64,000 bases of DNA, taken from G965218495 sp965218495 (GTDB lineage Bacteria > Bacteroidota > Rhodothermia > Rhodothermales > Bin80). The position numbers and the translations under genes were made by a program. The DNA is taken from contig OZ244626.1 of NCBI GenBank assembly GCA_965218495.1, positions 4,216,001-4,280,000 on the forward strand, in the 5' to 3' direction. Shown in pieces: positions 43,217-53,460 of this stretch. The notes under the pieces are model-generated. The model was not told the DNA's origin. It saw nothing but the letters and a program-made list of their open reading frames with translations, and made no database searches. Position 1 is the stretch's first letter. Every line of letters starts with the position of its first letter.

Positions 43217-44077
43217 ACACCTATTCGCCATTCTCCGGCGTTCATTGATCCCACCAGCGAGTTGCAGATGTTAGCTCCACGAGTGACCTATCCCGCCCAG
43301 CCGATGCCACCAAGGTGGTCGCCGGCCTTGCGGCGTCATCCAGAAGCCGTCCCAACGACATCAAGGCCTGTTTACGAGTGGCTCGGCAATTCGGTTCTTG
43401 TTTGCACGCAACCTGCTTGTCGAAAGTAGCCCCACCCCACCAAAATACAGAGGTTGGAAGCCTGATCAGGCAATCGTCCGCCGCATGGCCTGTCCGGCCG
43501 TGCGCGTCGCCATCGCCGAATTCTCTGAAATGGGAGCACATGCGCAGGCGACGCTACCTGAAGTCCGCAGGCAGGCGCGCCATCTAATGCCACGCACCAG
43601 ATGGGGCGCCGACGCTGCACAACGTAGTAAAACACTTCGAGCGCCCTTCCTTTAGAGTCAAAGAATGCCTGTAGTGCTGCCGCTCCGGGGGCCTGTTGGC
43701 CGGCCCCCTTAGTCACGCGTTGCACACGCGGCTGCCTGGACCTGCGTGCCTCCAATGCAACCGGTACGGCGTGGCGCACGGCCTAGTGCGCCACGCTACC
43801 GCAGCATTGCCACTTCCGAGCTTGAACATCGCTCCGCCGCGCGGATGAGCCCCGCATGCACCCGATGTACAACCATGCAGGCCTGCCCGCGGGCGGCCCG
43901 CTTGGGATTCCAAGCGACGCTCGCCTACTCGAGGTACCTGCGGCCACGCGGCGTTGGCAAGTGCGGCGTCACGCATGGTTGTAGGAACACGAATGCGCAC
44001 CAGCGGGATGCGAACCGCTGACTAGTCCAAGGGTTCAAAGTAGGCTAAGCGCACTGGCACAAGACGTTACACACAGC
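43217..44077. other. Intergenic region before metK
   Basis: About 860 bp between divergently placed genes. No convincing gene. A GC-rich hairpin (GGGGGCC/GGCCCCC, ~43688-43710) is present without a T-run. I do not see a conserved SAM riboswitch core. Confidence 0.4.
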
Positions 44078-45295
44078 ATGAACTATCTCTTTACGTCAGA
44101 ATCCGTTTCTGAAGGGCATCCGGACAAGGTCGCAGACCAGATTTCGGACGCGATACTGGATGCCTACCTTGACAAGGATCCTGACAGTCGTGTGGCGGTC
44201 GAAACGCTAGTCACCACGAACCTGGTGGTGCTCGCCGGTGAAGTTCGCGCTCAAGACGGAGTGGACGAAGCGATCGACCGCGAGGAAATCGCGCGAAGTG
44301 TCATCAAGGAGATCGGCTACACCGACCGAGAGCTCAAGTTTGCCTGGGATACGGTGATCGTCCGTGACTATGTGCACGGACAAAGCCAGGACATTGCGCT
44401 CGGCGTTGACGCGGACGACAACAAGGAGCAGGGCGCAGGCGACCAAGGCATGATGTTCGGCTATGCGTGCAAGGAAATCGATCGGGCTTCAGATTCCGAC
44501 GGGCGCGTCCTTATGCCCATGCCGCTCTACTTTGCGCATCGCCTGGTTGAACGGCTGGCTTTCCTCAGAAAGCATACGAAACTGATGCCATACCTGCGGC
44601 CGGACTCCAAGAGCCAGGTGACCGTGAAATATGGTGACGGCAACGTGCCCATTAGCGTGGAAACAGTGGTCTTGTCAACCCAGCACGCCGAGGGCGTTAC
44701 CCAGGACGAGATCAGGCAGGACATTGAGGAGTGGGTTCTACCGGTCGTGCTTCCAGCCAGGTGCATGCCAAAGCGCCTGATCGTAAATCCAACCGGCAAA
44801 TTCGTCATTGGGGGTCCCCATGGCGACACGGGGCTCACTGGCAGAAAGATCATCGTTGACACTTACGGCGGACGCGGCGCCCATGGAGGTGGAGCATTCA
44901 GCGGGAAAGACCCTTCCAAGGTGGACCGCTCCGCAGCCTATGCCCTACGCCACGCAGCCAAGAACCTGGTCGCTGCAGGGCTGGCGGAAATGGTAGAAAT
45001 TCAGGCTGCCTATGCCATTGGCTGCGCGGAGCCCGTGTCCGTGGTCGTAGACTCATCCGGCACGGTGCGTGACGGTCTTAGCGATGCAGACTTGCACAGA
45101 GTTGTCGAGTCCGTTTTCGATCTTACGCCGGAAGGAATCACCCGCCGGCTGAATCTGAATCGGCCGATCTACAGGAATACCGCCACCTATGGCCATTTTG
45201 GGCGTAGCGGCTTTCCATGGGAGCAACTGGATTTCGTGAACAAATTGCTAGCGTGCGCCGACAGCATTGCGGCGGGCACCACGATGGCAGCCTAG
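44078..45295 (+). CDS. metK: S-adenosylmethionine synthetase
   Basis: 405 residues, normal length. It makes S-adenosylmethionine from methionine and ATP in the cytoplasm. It opens with the ATP-binding FTSESVSEGHPDKVADQISDAILD and includes the GAGDQGMMFGYA loop and the GGAFSGKDPSKVDRSAAYA motif near residue 270; the C-terminus has YGHFGRSGFPWE. ATG 44078 is at the conserved family start. The methyl-cycle partner ahcY lies 4.6 kb downstream on the same strand, separated by a large peptidase gene. Confidence 0.98.
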   Translation: MNYLFTSESVSEGHPDKVADQISDAILDAYLDKDPDSRVAVETLVTTNLVVLAGEVRAQDGVDEAIDREEIARSVIKEIGYTDRELKFAWDTVIVRDYVHGQSQDIALGVDADDNKEQGAGDQGMMFGYACKEIDRASDSDGRVLMPMPLYFAHRLVERLAFLRKHTKLMPYLRPDSKSQVTVKYGDGNVPISVETVVLSTQHAEGVTQDEIRQDIEEWVLPVVLPARCMPKRLIVNPTGKFVIGGPHGDTGLTGRKIIVDTYGGRGAHGGGAFSGKDPSKVDRSAAYALRHAAKNLVAAGLAEMVEIQAAYAIGCAEPVSVVVDSSGTVRDGLSDADLHRVVESVFDLTPEGITRRLNLNRPIYRNTATYGHFGRSGFPWEQLDFVNKLLACADSIAAGTTMAA

Positions 45296-45446
45296 TGGTC
45301 CTGCTCACGCCGGCACGACTCTTGTGGCAATCTGGGACCACAGGAAGGAGGGAGCCACTTGCAAACCCTGCAGTGACTCGGCCGTCAAGCCGACTCCTTG
45401 CCATTCTCAGTTCTCCAGACCAGTCCGACTTAAAGGGAGATCAGTC

Positions 45447-48400
45447 ATGCGAATAATCCTACTAGTTCTAGCGGCCCTGCTGTTGAGCGCCGAGTCTTCT
45501 TTGTCTCAGAAGCTGAGCGCCGCACATGATGCGCTGCCCGCAGCGTCGCTGCCGTTTGTTACGCAGGTGGATGTTTCCGTCCAGTTCAACCAGCGATCGA
45601 TCCCTGATGGCCGGATTGATACCGACAGCGGCATCCTCCGTGCGGCATTCCGCATCCAGGCCGAGGGTCCCCCACTCGCGACGCCGGAGCAAACCGCGCG
45701 CGCCTGGATGGCCGAGAATCGCATACGCTTCGGTTGGACAACCGCGGACGACCTGGAGCTGACGGAAGAAATCCGAACGTCATACAGCACACACCTCACG
45801 TTTCAGCAGACATTCCATGGAGTGCCGGTCCACCGCCGACGCGTGAAGGTGAACCTTGGCCCAAGCGGTCTACCCACCATGGTGCTTAGCGGCTATGCAC
45901 CGCATCTGGCCGAGATCGATGCGTTTGATGCCACGCCCACGGTCTCATCAGATCAAGCCAAGCGTCAGGCGCAGCAGCTAGTCTCTGCGGCCGGGGCCTC
46001 GTCCTCAGAGCCGGAGCTCGTCGTGTATCCGTTGGCGACGCCCGTACTGGTCTGGCGCGTCATCGCCTGGCCCGTAGGCGCACCAGGAGAATGGGAAGTG
46101 CTGCTCAATGCCCACTCTGGTGCGACCATTCACCTTCTTGATCGAGTCATTCGCCATCGCCACGAAGATTCTACGTCTGTCCCACGCCGCATTGACGGGA
46201 AGGGAAAAGCTTGGATTCCGGACCCCATTACAAGTGCCGGCGTCACCTACGGCGGCGCCTACGTAGACAACAACGACTCAAACTCGGACGCGCTCAATGA
46301 TCAGCGCAAAGAGGTGTCACTACTGGACATTGAGCACGGAGCAGATGGCAAGTATCGGCTCAAGGGACCATATGTGTCGATTGACGGATCAATAGGCACG
46401 CCCTACACGCCACCGGCAGAGGACAGCGAGAATGACTTCGATTACCTGCGCGCCAATCAGCACTTTGAAGCCGTTCAGGTCTACTACCATATAGACGCCA
46501 ACCAACGCTACATCCAATCGCTTGATATAGGACACTCGATTCAGGGAGGGGGTCTGCGCTCCAATCCACATGGCGAAGGTAGCGCGGACAACTCTGCCTA
46601 CTATCCCTTCCAAAATGCTGTCTCATTTGGGGACGGCGGCATTGACGACGGGGAAGACGCGGAGGTCATCTTGCACGAGTACGGCCATGCCATCCTTGAA
46701 GGCAGCAGCGGAGACCTCTTTGGTACTCTTGAAGGCGCTGGCCTGCATGAAGGCTGGGGAGACTACTGGGCCACCTCCTATACGCGCGGGCTCATGGACC
46801 AGGGCGTAGTGCCTGCTCACGACTGGCAGCATGTGTTTTCGTGGGACGGCAACGAAACGTGGCCCGGCCGCAGGCTGGGGAGCAGCGCTACGTATCCCGA
46901 TGGATTTGAATGCACCGGCAATGTCTCATTCTGCAACTTCTACGCGGACGGTCTCATATGGGCCACGTCTCTGATGCAGATCTACGACGCGATAGGCAAG
47001 AGGCTTACGGATCAGTTGAACCTGATTTCTCATGCCTACCTCAATGCACCCGTGAAGTTTAGTGATGCAGCCGAAGCGCTGCTGCAGGCGGACCAGGATC
47101 GCTACCAGGGTGCGCACGTGCCGGATATCGGGCAGATTTTGTCTGATCGTGGATACATCGAATGTCTGCCCGGTGCCCTTCAGCTCGTCCACACGCCAGT
47201 GCTCACCGTCCCCGATGCCTCCACTCCCCTGCTAGTTGAACTCCAAACCGACACTTGCGGCGATGGCATTACCCGTCACGAGGTGCACTATTCAATTGAT
47301 GACGAAGCCTGGAAGATTGCAACGATGGCGCCCGCGGGTGAGGGGCTGTACACTTATTCAATCGAGCTCAGCCCGGGCGCGGAAACGGTCGAATACTATT
47401 TTGAGGTCGAACAGGCCAGTGGAGTCATCACGCGCCTGCCTGCTGCTGCTCCGCAATCCGTGTTCGCGGTAGATATCGAAGTGGACACCGAGGCGCCGGT
47501 TATAGTTCATCCGTACCTCACGCATGTCGCGATGGTGGACTGGCCGCCGAGCATTGAGGCCCGTATCACGGATGCCGTTGACATTGACTCTGCTTGGGTT
47601 GAGTTTGAGGTAGAAGAAGCGGGTGGTGCGCGCCTGCCCAGCCAAACGTTCGCACTGACGGGTTCCGGCTCCCTATTTACGGGGAGTTTTCCGCCCATGG
47701 ACATTCCGCTGAAGAGCCGTGCCTACTACCGCGTGTGGGCTGAAGACGCGGCTGAGGCAGAAAATGTCAGCGCGCTCCCTCCTCTTGATATGCCGGCGTT
47801 TGTCATCCACATCATTGAAAAGGGCATTCTGGCATCGTACGATCCGGACGAAGGTGCGGTGCTCCATTCTGACGGCGAGTGGCGCCGCGCCAAGCCATCG
47901 TACGGCCTCATGGTACCGCACTCTGGAGAGTACGCGTGGCTGACGAACGACGCTGACCCCTACACCGATCAACCTTCGACCAGCGTACTGGAGATTCCCG
48001 AAATCGACCTCATCAACTTTTCCGAGGCGTTTCTGGAGCTTTGGCACTGGCATGACTTTGAGCATAGCGGGATCACCCGGCCTACCGGTAGCCCGGCAGG
48101 TAGGGCCCTTGATGGTGGCAATGTCAAGGTGTCCACAGATGGTGGAGCAAACTGGCAGGTTCTTACGCCGGAAAAGGGCTATACGGCTTCGCTGGACGAC
48201 GCCAACCCATTGGGAGGAGAGCGTGCCTATGCAGGTTACAGCTATGGCTGGCGCCGCGCATTATTTGATCTCCCGCACGTGCCTCGGGTTCTCTTGCATA
48301 TTGAGGCCGCCACCGGCAGCGGCAACGCTCAGTCCACAGCGCACGGCTACGCAGGGTGGGCTCTGGACGACGTTCGTATCCTGGAAGAGCGCCCTGCCGA

Positions 48401-49493
48401 CAACGCAGTTCCGACCGTGAGCGTGTTGCCTGAACCGCTCGTCAGTGTCCCGGCTGGCACTGGCGCGCCCCCCATCGAAGTAGTGGCAACGGATAACACG
48501 GGCATCGAATCGATTCTGGCAGAATTCACCTTTGAACCGAGCAACGCTGCCAACAGGAGTGGGACGCTGCGACTCGCGATGGATCCAGCCGAGCCCAACA
48601 CGTTTGCCGGAGCATTTCCGGTGCCTGATATGCTTCAGCGTGGTGACCGGATACGGTACCGCTTCCGCGTGCAGGACTTTGACGACAATTCAGTTGTTGT
48701 TCCTGCGCAGGGCGATGCCCCTTTCGAGATAGAAGCGCGTCTGGTTGAGCGAATTCCCGCGCTTGCGCGTGCTACCGCTACAGGGCTGTGGACGAAGGAT
48801 GGGCAAGGCGGTTATGCGGCCACTCACTCAAGTAGCGATCTCGTCTCCAGCATCGTGCTCGTGCCTACTGATCTGCCCACCAACGCGGCCGCAATCACGC
48901 TCCGACTGGACCATGCAGCGAGTTTCGGGGCAGCGCGCGGCAACGTCAAGGTGTCTGAGGACGATGGCTCTCGATGGCTGGTAATTTCGCCCAAGGACGG
49001 ATACGACGAGGCCTATACTGCATCAGGATCGCATCCTATGGCCGGGGAGCAGGTCTTTGCCAATAGCCGGGACGAGGTGACGTTGTTTGACTTGACGCCG
49101 CGTGCCGGTGCGCGAATGTGGATTCGCATTGACTTGGGTACCGATGGCAGGCTGACTCCCGGCGAGTCGTGGGTCGTGCGGTCGGCCGTGCTTGAGAGCA
49201 CGACCATCGACGAATCCCTAAACCTGGACCCAGGCCTTGCGCTGCATGGCAACTTTCCCGACCCCTTTGCGTCGCGCACCACAATCAGCTATTCGGTACC
49301 AGAGCCTATGCCCGTGTATATGGACGTACACAACGTGCTAGGGCGGCGCGTAATGGTCTTGGTGGATCAGGAGAAGGAGGCTGGCACACACACGTTGCAC
49401 CTGGACTTCAGTGGGCTCGCAGGCGGAGTGTATTTTCTGCGCATGCGCACCGGGCGTCAGACCTTCATGGAGTCGCTGATCCTGGCGCGATAG
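45447..49493 (+). CDS. Large secreted M36/M4-like metallopeptidase with T9SS-like sorting domain
   Basis: 1348 residues from ATG 45447, which leads straight into a signal peptide (IILLVLAALLLSAESSLS). Residues ~60-230 resemble the fungalysin/thermolysin propeptide (TPEQTARAWMAENRIRFGW, FQQTFHGVPVHRRRVKV). The zinc site is H410-E-Y-G-H414, with the third ligand Glu435 in GLHEGWGDYW. After the peptidase domain come Ig-like modules and two sugar- or protein-binding beta-sandwich segments with GGNVKVSTDGGANWQVL and ARGNVKVSEDDGSRWLVI. The final ~85 residues are a T9SS sorting domain (GNFPDPFASRTTISYSV, ending in LILAR). Probably exported and cleaved at the surface for extracellular protein digestion. 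Confidence 0.9.
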   Translation: MRIILLVLAALLLSAESSLSQKLSAAHDALPAASLPFVTQVDVSVQFNQRSIPDGRIDTDSGILRAAFRIQAEGPPLATPEQTARAWMAENRIRFGWTTADDLELTEEIRTSYSTHLTFQQTFHGVPVHRRRVKVNLGPSGLPTMVLSGYAPHLAEIDAFDATPTVSSDQAKRQAQQLVSAAGASSSEPELVVYPLATPVLVWRVIAWPVGAPGEWEVLLNAHSGATIHLLDRVIRHRHEDSTSVPRRIDGKGKAWIPDPITSAGVTYGGAYVDNNDSNSDALNDQRKEVSLLDIEHGADGKYRLKGPYVSIDGSIGTPYTPPAEDSENDFDYLRANQHFEAVQVYYHIDANQRYIQSLDIGHSIQGGGLRSNPHGEGSADNSAYYPFQNAVSFGDGGIDDGEDAEVILHEYGHAILEGSSGDLFGTLEGAGLHEGWGDYWATSYTRGLMDQGVVPAHDWQHVFSWDGNETWPGRRLGSSATYPDGFECTGNVSFCNFYADGLIWATSLMQIYDAIGKRLTDQLNLISHAYLNAPVKFSDAAEALLQADQDRYQGAHVPDIGQILSDRGYIECLPGALQLVHTPVLTVPDASTPLLVELQTDTCGDGITRHEVHYSIDDEAWKIATMAPAGEGLYTYSIELSPGAETVEYYFEVEQASGVITRLPAAAPQSVFAVDIEVDTEAPVIVHPYLTHVAMVDWPPSIEARITDAVDIDSAWVEFEVEEAGGARLPSQTFALTGSGSLFTGSFPPMDIPLKSRAYYRVWAEDAAEAENVSALPPLDMPAFVIHIIEKGILASYDPDEGAVLHSDGEWRRAKPSYGLMVPHSGEYAWLTNDADPYTDQPSTSVLEIPEIDLINFSEAFLELWHWHDFEHSGITRPTGSPAGRALDGGNVKVSTDGGANWQVLTPEKGYTASLDDANPLGGERAYAGYSYGWRRALFDLPHVPRVLLHIEAATGSGNAQSTAHGYAGWALDDVRILEERPADNAVPTVSVLPEPLVSVPAGTGAPPIEVVATDNTGIESILAEFTFEPSNAANRSGTLRLAMDPAEPNTFAGAFPVPDMLQRGDRIRYRFRVQDFDDNSVVVPAQGDAPFEIEARLVERIPALARATATGLWTKDGQGGYAATHSSSDLVSSIVLVPTDLPTNAAAITLRLDHAASFGAARGNVKVSEDDGSRWLVISPKDGYDEAYTASGSHPMAGEQVFANSRDEVTLFDLTPRAGARMWIRIDLGTDGRLTPGESWVVRSAVLESTTIDESLNLDPGLALHGNFPDPFASRTTISYSVPEPMPVYMDVHNVLGRRVMVLVDQEKEAGTHTLHLDFSGLAGGVYFLRMRTGRQTFMESLILAR

Positions 49494-49849
49494 GATGCAG
49501 CGAGTCGCCCGACCACTTTAGCAGGTCCGAGGAAGCTGGCACGCCGTATGGCGTGGCCCACGAAGACTGCACGGAGGCTCGGTTGCACATTGGCTGTGGC
49601 CGTTGCCTCCGCTTGTGGAGCGGCACTCTCGTGCTTAACACCCCGTCCTGCGCGATGCAGCGGCAGAAGTCAAGCGTGCCCACCACTTGCGCACCTGAAC
49701 GCAGCAGCGCCGCAGCTTTGATCACCGCTCTCCCAGGGGGTGACAGTGAATCGCTTTGCGCTGCCGACGGTACGTAGACCCATTGCGGGGGAAACGACAC
49801 GCCGTCGACATCGTTTGATCGCGGCCATTTCACTCACAGATTTTCACTC
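49494..49849. other. Intergenic before ahcY
   Basis: About 356 bp. No supported gene and no recognisable riboswitch core; it presumably carries the ahcY promoter. Confidence 0.4.
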
Positions 49850-51127
49850 ATGGATCATAGAGCGGGTGCATATAAAGTGCGGGACCTTGGCTTGGCTGAC
49901 GCCGGGCGAATGCGTATCGAATGGGCGGAGAGTCGCATGCCGGTCTTGGCGCAGCTACGGGCGAAGTATGAACCGTCGCAGCCATTTAAGGGCTACAAGA
50001 TCACCGGCTGCCTGCATGTGACCAAAGAGACAGCCGTGTTGGTGGAAACATTTGCGGCTTGTGGAGCGGAGGTTGCGTGGAGCGGATGCAACCCGCTGTC
50101 GACCAACGACGAGGTTGCAGCTGCGCTCGCCATGGGCGGCATCGAAATCTACGCTTGGTACGGCCAGAGCGTGGAGGAATTCTATTGGAGCATTGATCGC
50201 ACCATCGACAAGCCTCCGCACCTGACCCTGGATGACGGAGCGGACCTCATCTTTACGGTACACCATCGGTTCCCGCACCTCGCGGACCACATCATCGGCG
50301 GCAGCGAAGAGACAACCACCGGCGTGCAACGGCTACGTGCAATGGCCCAGGATGGCAAGCTGCTTTATCCCGTATATGCGGTCAACGACACTGAAACGAA
50401 GTGGGACTTTGACAACGTCTATGGCACGGGCCAGTCGACGCTGGACGGCATTTTGCGCGCAAGTAGCATTCTGATAGCTGGGAAAAACTTTGTAGTGGCA
50501 GGCTATGGGCATTGCGGACGCGGCGTGGCGATGCGTGCCAAGGGCCTAGGTGCAAATGTGATCGTGACAGAAGTGAAAGCAACCGCCGCGCTTAAGGCCA
50601 CGCTTGAAGGTATGCGTGTCATGCCGATGGACCAGGCCGCCTCTGTAGGCGATGTGTTTGTTACCGCCACAGGCATGAAGGATGTCATCCGCGGACGCCA
50701 CTTTGACACGATGAAGGATGGGGCCGTCGTATGCAACACGGGCCACTACGACGTGGAGCTGAACTTGGATGAGCTTGCAGCAGTGTCGACAGGTTCGCGC
50801 GTGATTCGGCCCGACAATCGCGAATACACCATGCATGATGGGCGAAGGCTGTTCGTGCTGGCAGAGGGGCGCCTGGTAAACCTAGCCGCAGCGGAAGGGC
50901 ACCCGTCCGAGGTTATGGATATGAGTTTCGCCAACCAGTTTATGACACACCTGCTCCTCGTACAGCAACATGAGCGGGGCGAGGTTCTTGGCAACACCGT
51001 CATCGACTTGCCTGGCAGCATCGATCAGCGTATCGCCGGACTGAAGCTGCAGACCATGGGGCTTAAGATCGACTCGCTGACACCAGAGCAGGTTGTGTAC
51101 GCTACTGACTATTCCGCAGGCACGTAG
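49850..51127 (+). CDS. ahcY: Adenosylhomocysteinase
   Basis: 425 residues, the shorter form without the ~40-residue insertion of eukaryotic-type enzymes. It hydrolyses S-adenosylhomocysteine to adenosine and homocysteine, using bound NAD. Visible motifs: GCLHVTKETAVLVET, SGCNPLSTNDEVAAAL, the NDTETKWDFDNVYGTGQS block, the Rossmann motif GYGHCGRG starting at residue 218, NTGHYDVELNLDEL and LAEGRLVNLAAAEGHPSEVMDMSFANQ. It recycles the product of methylation reactions that use MetK's SAM. ATG 49850 is accepted because the conserved KVRDLGLADAGRMRIEWA begins nine residues later. Confidence 0.97.
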   Translation: MDHRAGAYKVRDLGLADAGRMRIEWAESRMPVLAQLRAKYEPSQPFKGYKITGCLHVTKETAVLVETFAACGAEVAWSGCNPLSTNDEVAAALAMGGIEIYAWYGQSVEEFYWSIDRTIDKPPHLTLDDGADLIFTVHHRFPHLADHIIGGSEETTTGVQRLRAMAQDGKLLYPVYAVNDTETKWDFDNVYGTGQSTLDGILRASSILIAGKNFVVAGYGHCGRGVAMRAKGLGANVIVTEVKATAALKATLEGMRVMPMDQAASVGDVFVTATGMKDVIRGRHFDTMKDGAVVCNTGHYDVELNLDELAAVSTGSRVIRPDNREYTMHDGRRLFVLAEGRLVNLAAAEGHPSEVMDMSFANQFMTHLLLVQQHERGEVLGNTVIDLPGSIDQRIAGLKLQTMGLKIDSLTPEQVVYATDYSAGT

Positions 51128-51510
51128 CAGAGCCCGCTCTTTGGCGCAGGGTGCACCGCAGAGCGATGCTTGCTATCGTGCTGAGTAGCTCTGCCTTACC
51201 CTGCTATCTCCAGGATTCCGCCAATAGCGGGCCGGCTTCTGCTCGCCGCCGGATCGTGCCGTAGAACGTGATTTTAGTCGCTCGCGCTTGATACTAGCGA
51301 TTGATTCGAGACCTGTAGACAGGCCAGCTACATACGGCGTCTAAGCCTCAGACACAAGTCGGCACCACTTCGCATGCGACCGACCCCCAGGGGCCTCAAG
51401 GCAGGCGTACCAACCATCAAGTCAAATAGTAAAAGCGCGGGGCGGTGACAGCCATTTATCGGGCGTCACAGGATAGTGGAACCGCCTATTGCGTGCGTGA
51501 TGCGGCTATC
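51128..51510. other. Intergenic between converging genes
   Basis: About 380 bp between the stops of ahcY and the ferredoxin gene. No gene recognised. Transcription terminators are expected, but no clear hairpin plus T-run was found. Confidence 0.4.
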
Positions 51511-51852
51511 CTATTCCCAGTCCAAGATATCCTCTTCCGACTTCTCGCGTGTTTTCCACTCTTCGGCATCTTCCAGCGGCTCGCTGCGCTCGACGATGTT
51601 GTAGCCGGAATCCTGCCATTTTTCAGCCAGATACTCATTCCACTGGGTGTAGTGTTCCCACTCTTCTGGCAACTCATCATCGGGAAAGATGGCCTCGACC
51701 GGGCATACCGGGACACAGGCATTGCAGTCAATGCACTCATCCGGGTGGATCACCAGAAAGTTTGGTCCCTCGTAAAAGCAGTCTACAGGGCACACTTCAA
51801 CACAGTCCGTATGCTTGCAGTTGATGCAGGGCTCGGCAACTACATATGGCAT
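51511..51852 (-). CDS. fdxA: 7Fe ferredoxin (FdxA type)
   Basis: 113 residues. Cysteines at 9, 12, 17, 21, 25, 40, 43, 46 and 50 match the Azotobacter FdI pattern: a 3Fe-4S cluster from Cys9, Cys17 and Cys50, and a 4Fe-4S cluster from Cys21, Cys40, Cys43 and Cys46. The motifs PVDCFYEGPNFLVIHPDECIDCNACVPVCPVEAI and the acidic C-terminal extension (EEWEHYTQWNEYLAEKW) are typical. It is a small cytoplasmic electron carrier; its partner is not evident from the neighbours. Single gene on the minus strand, divergent from the ribonuclease D gene with ~260 bp between starts. Confidence 0.95.
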   Translation of the reverse strand: MPYVVAEPCINCKHTDCVEVCPVDCFYEGPNFLVIHPDECIDCNACVPVCPVEAIFPDDELPEEWEHYTQWNEYLAEKWQDSGYNIVERSEPLEDAEEWKTREKSEEDILDWE

Positions 51853-52110
51853 CGGCTACTCCGGGCAGTCCTAGCTGATTCTGGCGCAAGATAGTGCGCT
51901 GCCGTATTACTGTGCGACCGCTATTCGGATCCCAGATGAGGCGTGAGCGGAAGCTGAGCAGGTGGCTGCGTTGCGCGTATGAACCGGCCGTTGCCATGGC
52001 AGCAGGCACCATGACCAAAAGGCTGGCTGCGTCATATAAACGTTGTTGTGCCCAATAAGCGGCCACTGACTGATCCACTACACCGGGCATTGCACATCCA
52101 GAACAGGCGC

Positions 52111-53256
52111 ATGAGCTTGATTGAATCGCCGGAGGCGCTGCGTGCGCTAGTTGCCCGCGCGATGGCAGCAGGCGTTGTGGCCGTTGATACGGAGTTTGTG
52201 ACGGGCGAAACATATTTCCCCAAACTGGGCCTGATTCAGATCGGTCTTGGGGAGAAGGATGTTGCCCTGGTTGACCCGCTTGCTGCCTGCGACCTCGCAC
52301 CCCTAGGAGATCTGCTTGGCAATCCGGATGTAGTCAAGGTGCTGCATGACCCGGACATGGACCTGAAGTTGCTAAACGAGGCCACGGGCACCATACCCGA
52401 GAACATCTTTGACACTCGTCGAGCAGCAGGCTTTGTGGGGCTGCTGTGTACCATTTCCTTGGCCGATCTTCTTGCTGAACTGTTCGGCGTTGAGCTTGAT
52501 AAGTCGGAAACTCGATCCGACTGGCTGCGCCGTCCGCTTAGCCCTAAACAATGCGCGTACGCAGAAGATGATGTCCGCTACCTTTGCCAAGCCTTCAAAG
52601 AGCTACAGCGACGCGCGGCACGGCTGGGGCGCACATCATGGCTGGCGGAAGAGATGGACAACTACAACAGCGACACCCAGTACGCGTGGCCGGACCCGCA
52701 CAAGGAATACCTGAGGTTTAGCGGGCTCGGCAAACTTTCCGGCAGACAGCGCGCGGGGCTAAAAGCCGTCGCCGCCTGGCGTGAGAATGCAGCGCGGAGC
52801 CATGACCTTCCGCGCCAGTGGATTCTGCCGGACAAGGTCGTGCGTTCCATTGCCCAACGCATGCCGCAGCGTGCGCGCCAGCTGCGGCGCTTGTCGGGAG
52901 TATCGACCACGTACGCAGACCGAGCCGCTGAAGACCTTCTTCGTGAGTTGCGGTTGGTGCGCGCGCTACCACATTCGGACTATCCTCCCCGCCCCGAGGC
53001 ATTGCCATCGGATGACCAGCATCAGGCGCGCGTCCACCTTGCTTCGGCTTTGATTTTGGGGCATTCGGTCGCTTCGGGGATCGATCCTGCACTGGTGGCA
53101 ACCAGGAATGACGTCCGATGCCACGTCTCAGGCCTTGACAGCCCTCTTCGCAGTGGCTGGCGGCGCGAATTCGTCGGGCGCGACGTAGACGAGCTGCTAC
53201 AAGGGCGGCGTAGCGTCAACATTGACGGCCAAACAGGGCTTCCGGCACTGGCGTGA
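52111..53256 (+). CDS. rnd: Ribonuclease D
   Basis: 381 residues from ATG 52111; a frame from 52048 adds an unsupported leader. A 3'-5' exoribonuclease of the DEDDy class that trims tRNA and other RNA ends. Exo I: Asp26 and Glu28 in VAVDTEFV. Exo II: LHDPDMDLKLL. Exo III: the Tyr/Asp in YAEDDVRYL. The HRDC domain follows from ~210 (GKLSGRQRAGLKAVAAWREN, LPRQWILPDKVVRSIAQRMP), then a second HRDC-like helical segment. Length and order match bacterial RNase D. Monocistronic as far as seen. Confidence 0.93.
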   Translation: MSLIESPEALRALVARAMAAGVVAVDTEFVTGETYFPKLGLIQIGLGEKDVALVDPLAACDLAPLGDLLGNPDVVKVLHDPDMDLKLLNEATGTIPENIFDTRRAAGFVGLLCTISLADLLAELFGVELDKSETRSDWLRRPLSPKQCAYAEDDVRYLCQAFKELQRRAARLGRTSWLAEEMDNYNSDTQYAWPDPHKEYLRFSGLGKLSGRQRAGLKAVAAWRENAARSHDLPRQWILPDKVVRSIAQRMPQRARQLRRLSGVSTTYADRAAEDLLRELRLVRALPHSDYPPRPEALPSDDQHQARVHLASALILGHSVASGIDPALVATRNDVRCHVSGLDSPLRSGWRREFVGRDVDELLQGRRSVNIDGQTGLPALA

Positions 53257-53460
53257 AATCCGTGCCATAACCGCCAGGTTGCTAACTGCACGAAATAAAG
53301 TCAGTAACTCGCCTACGTTGTGCTGCCACCTCAATGGCACAATGCGCACACCGAATTTGCCAAGAGGCAAGTAGCAGGCAACTGCAAATGGGTCTTCCTG
53401 TGGCGTGCGAGAAAATACGCCGCGGCTACCTCTACCATCGGGGACCTCTGAGCGGCCCAT

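Noticed and set aside
43217..44077. SAM riboswitch upstream of metK
   Set aside because: No recognisable conserved core or paired P1-P4 arrangement was seen; the region is long and otherwise featureless.
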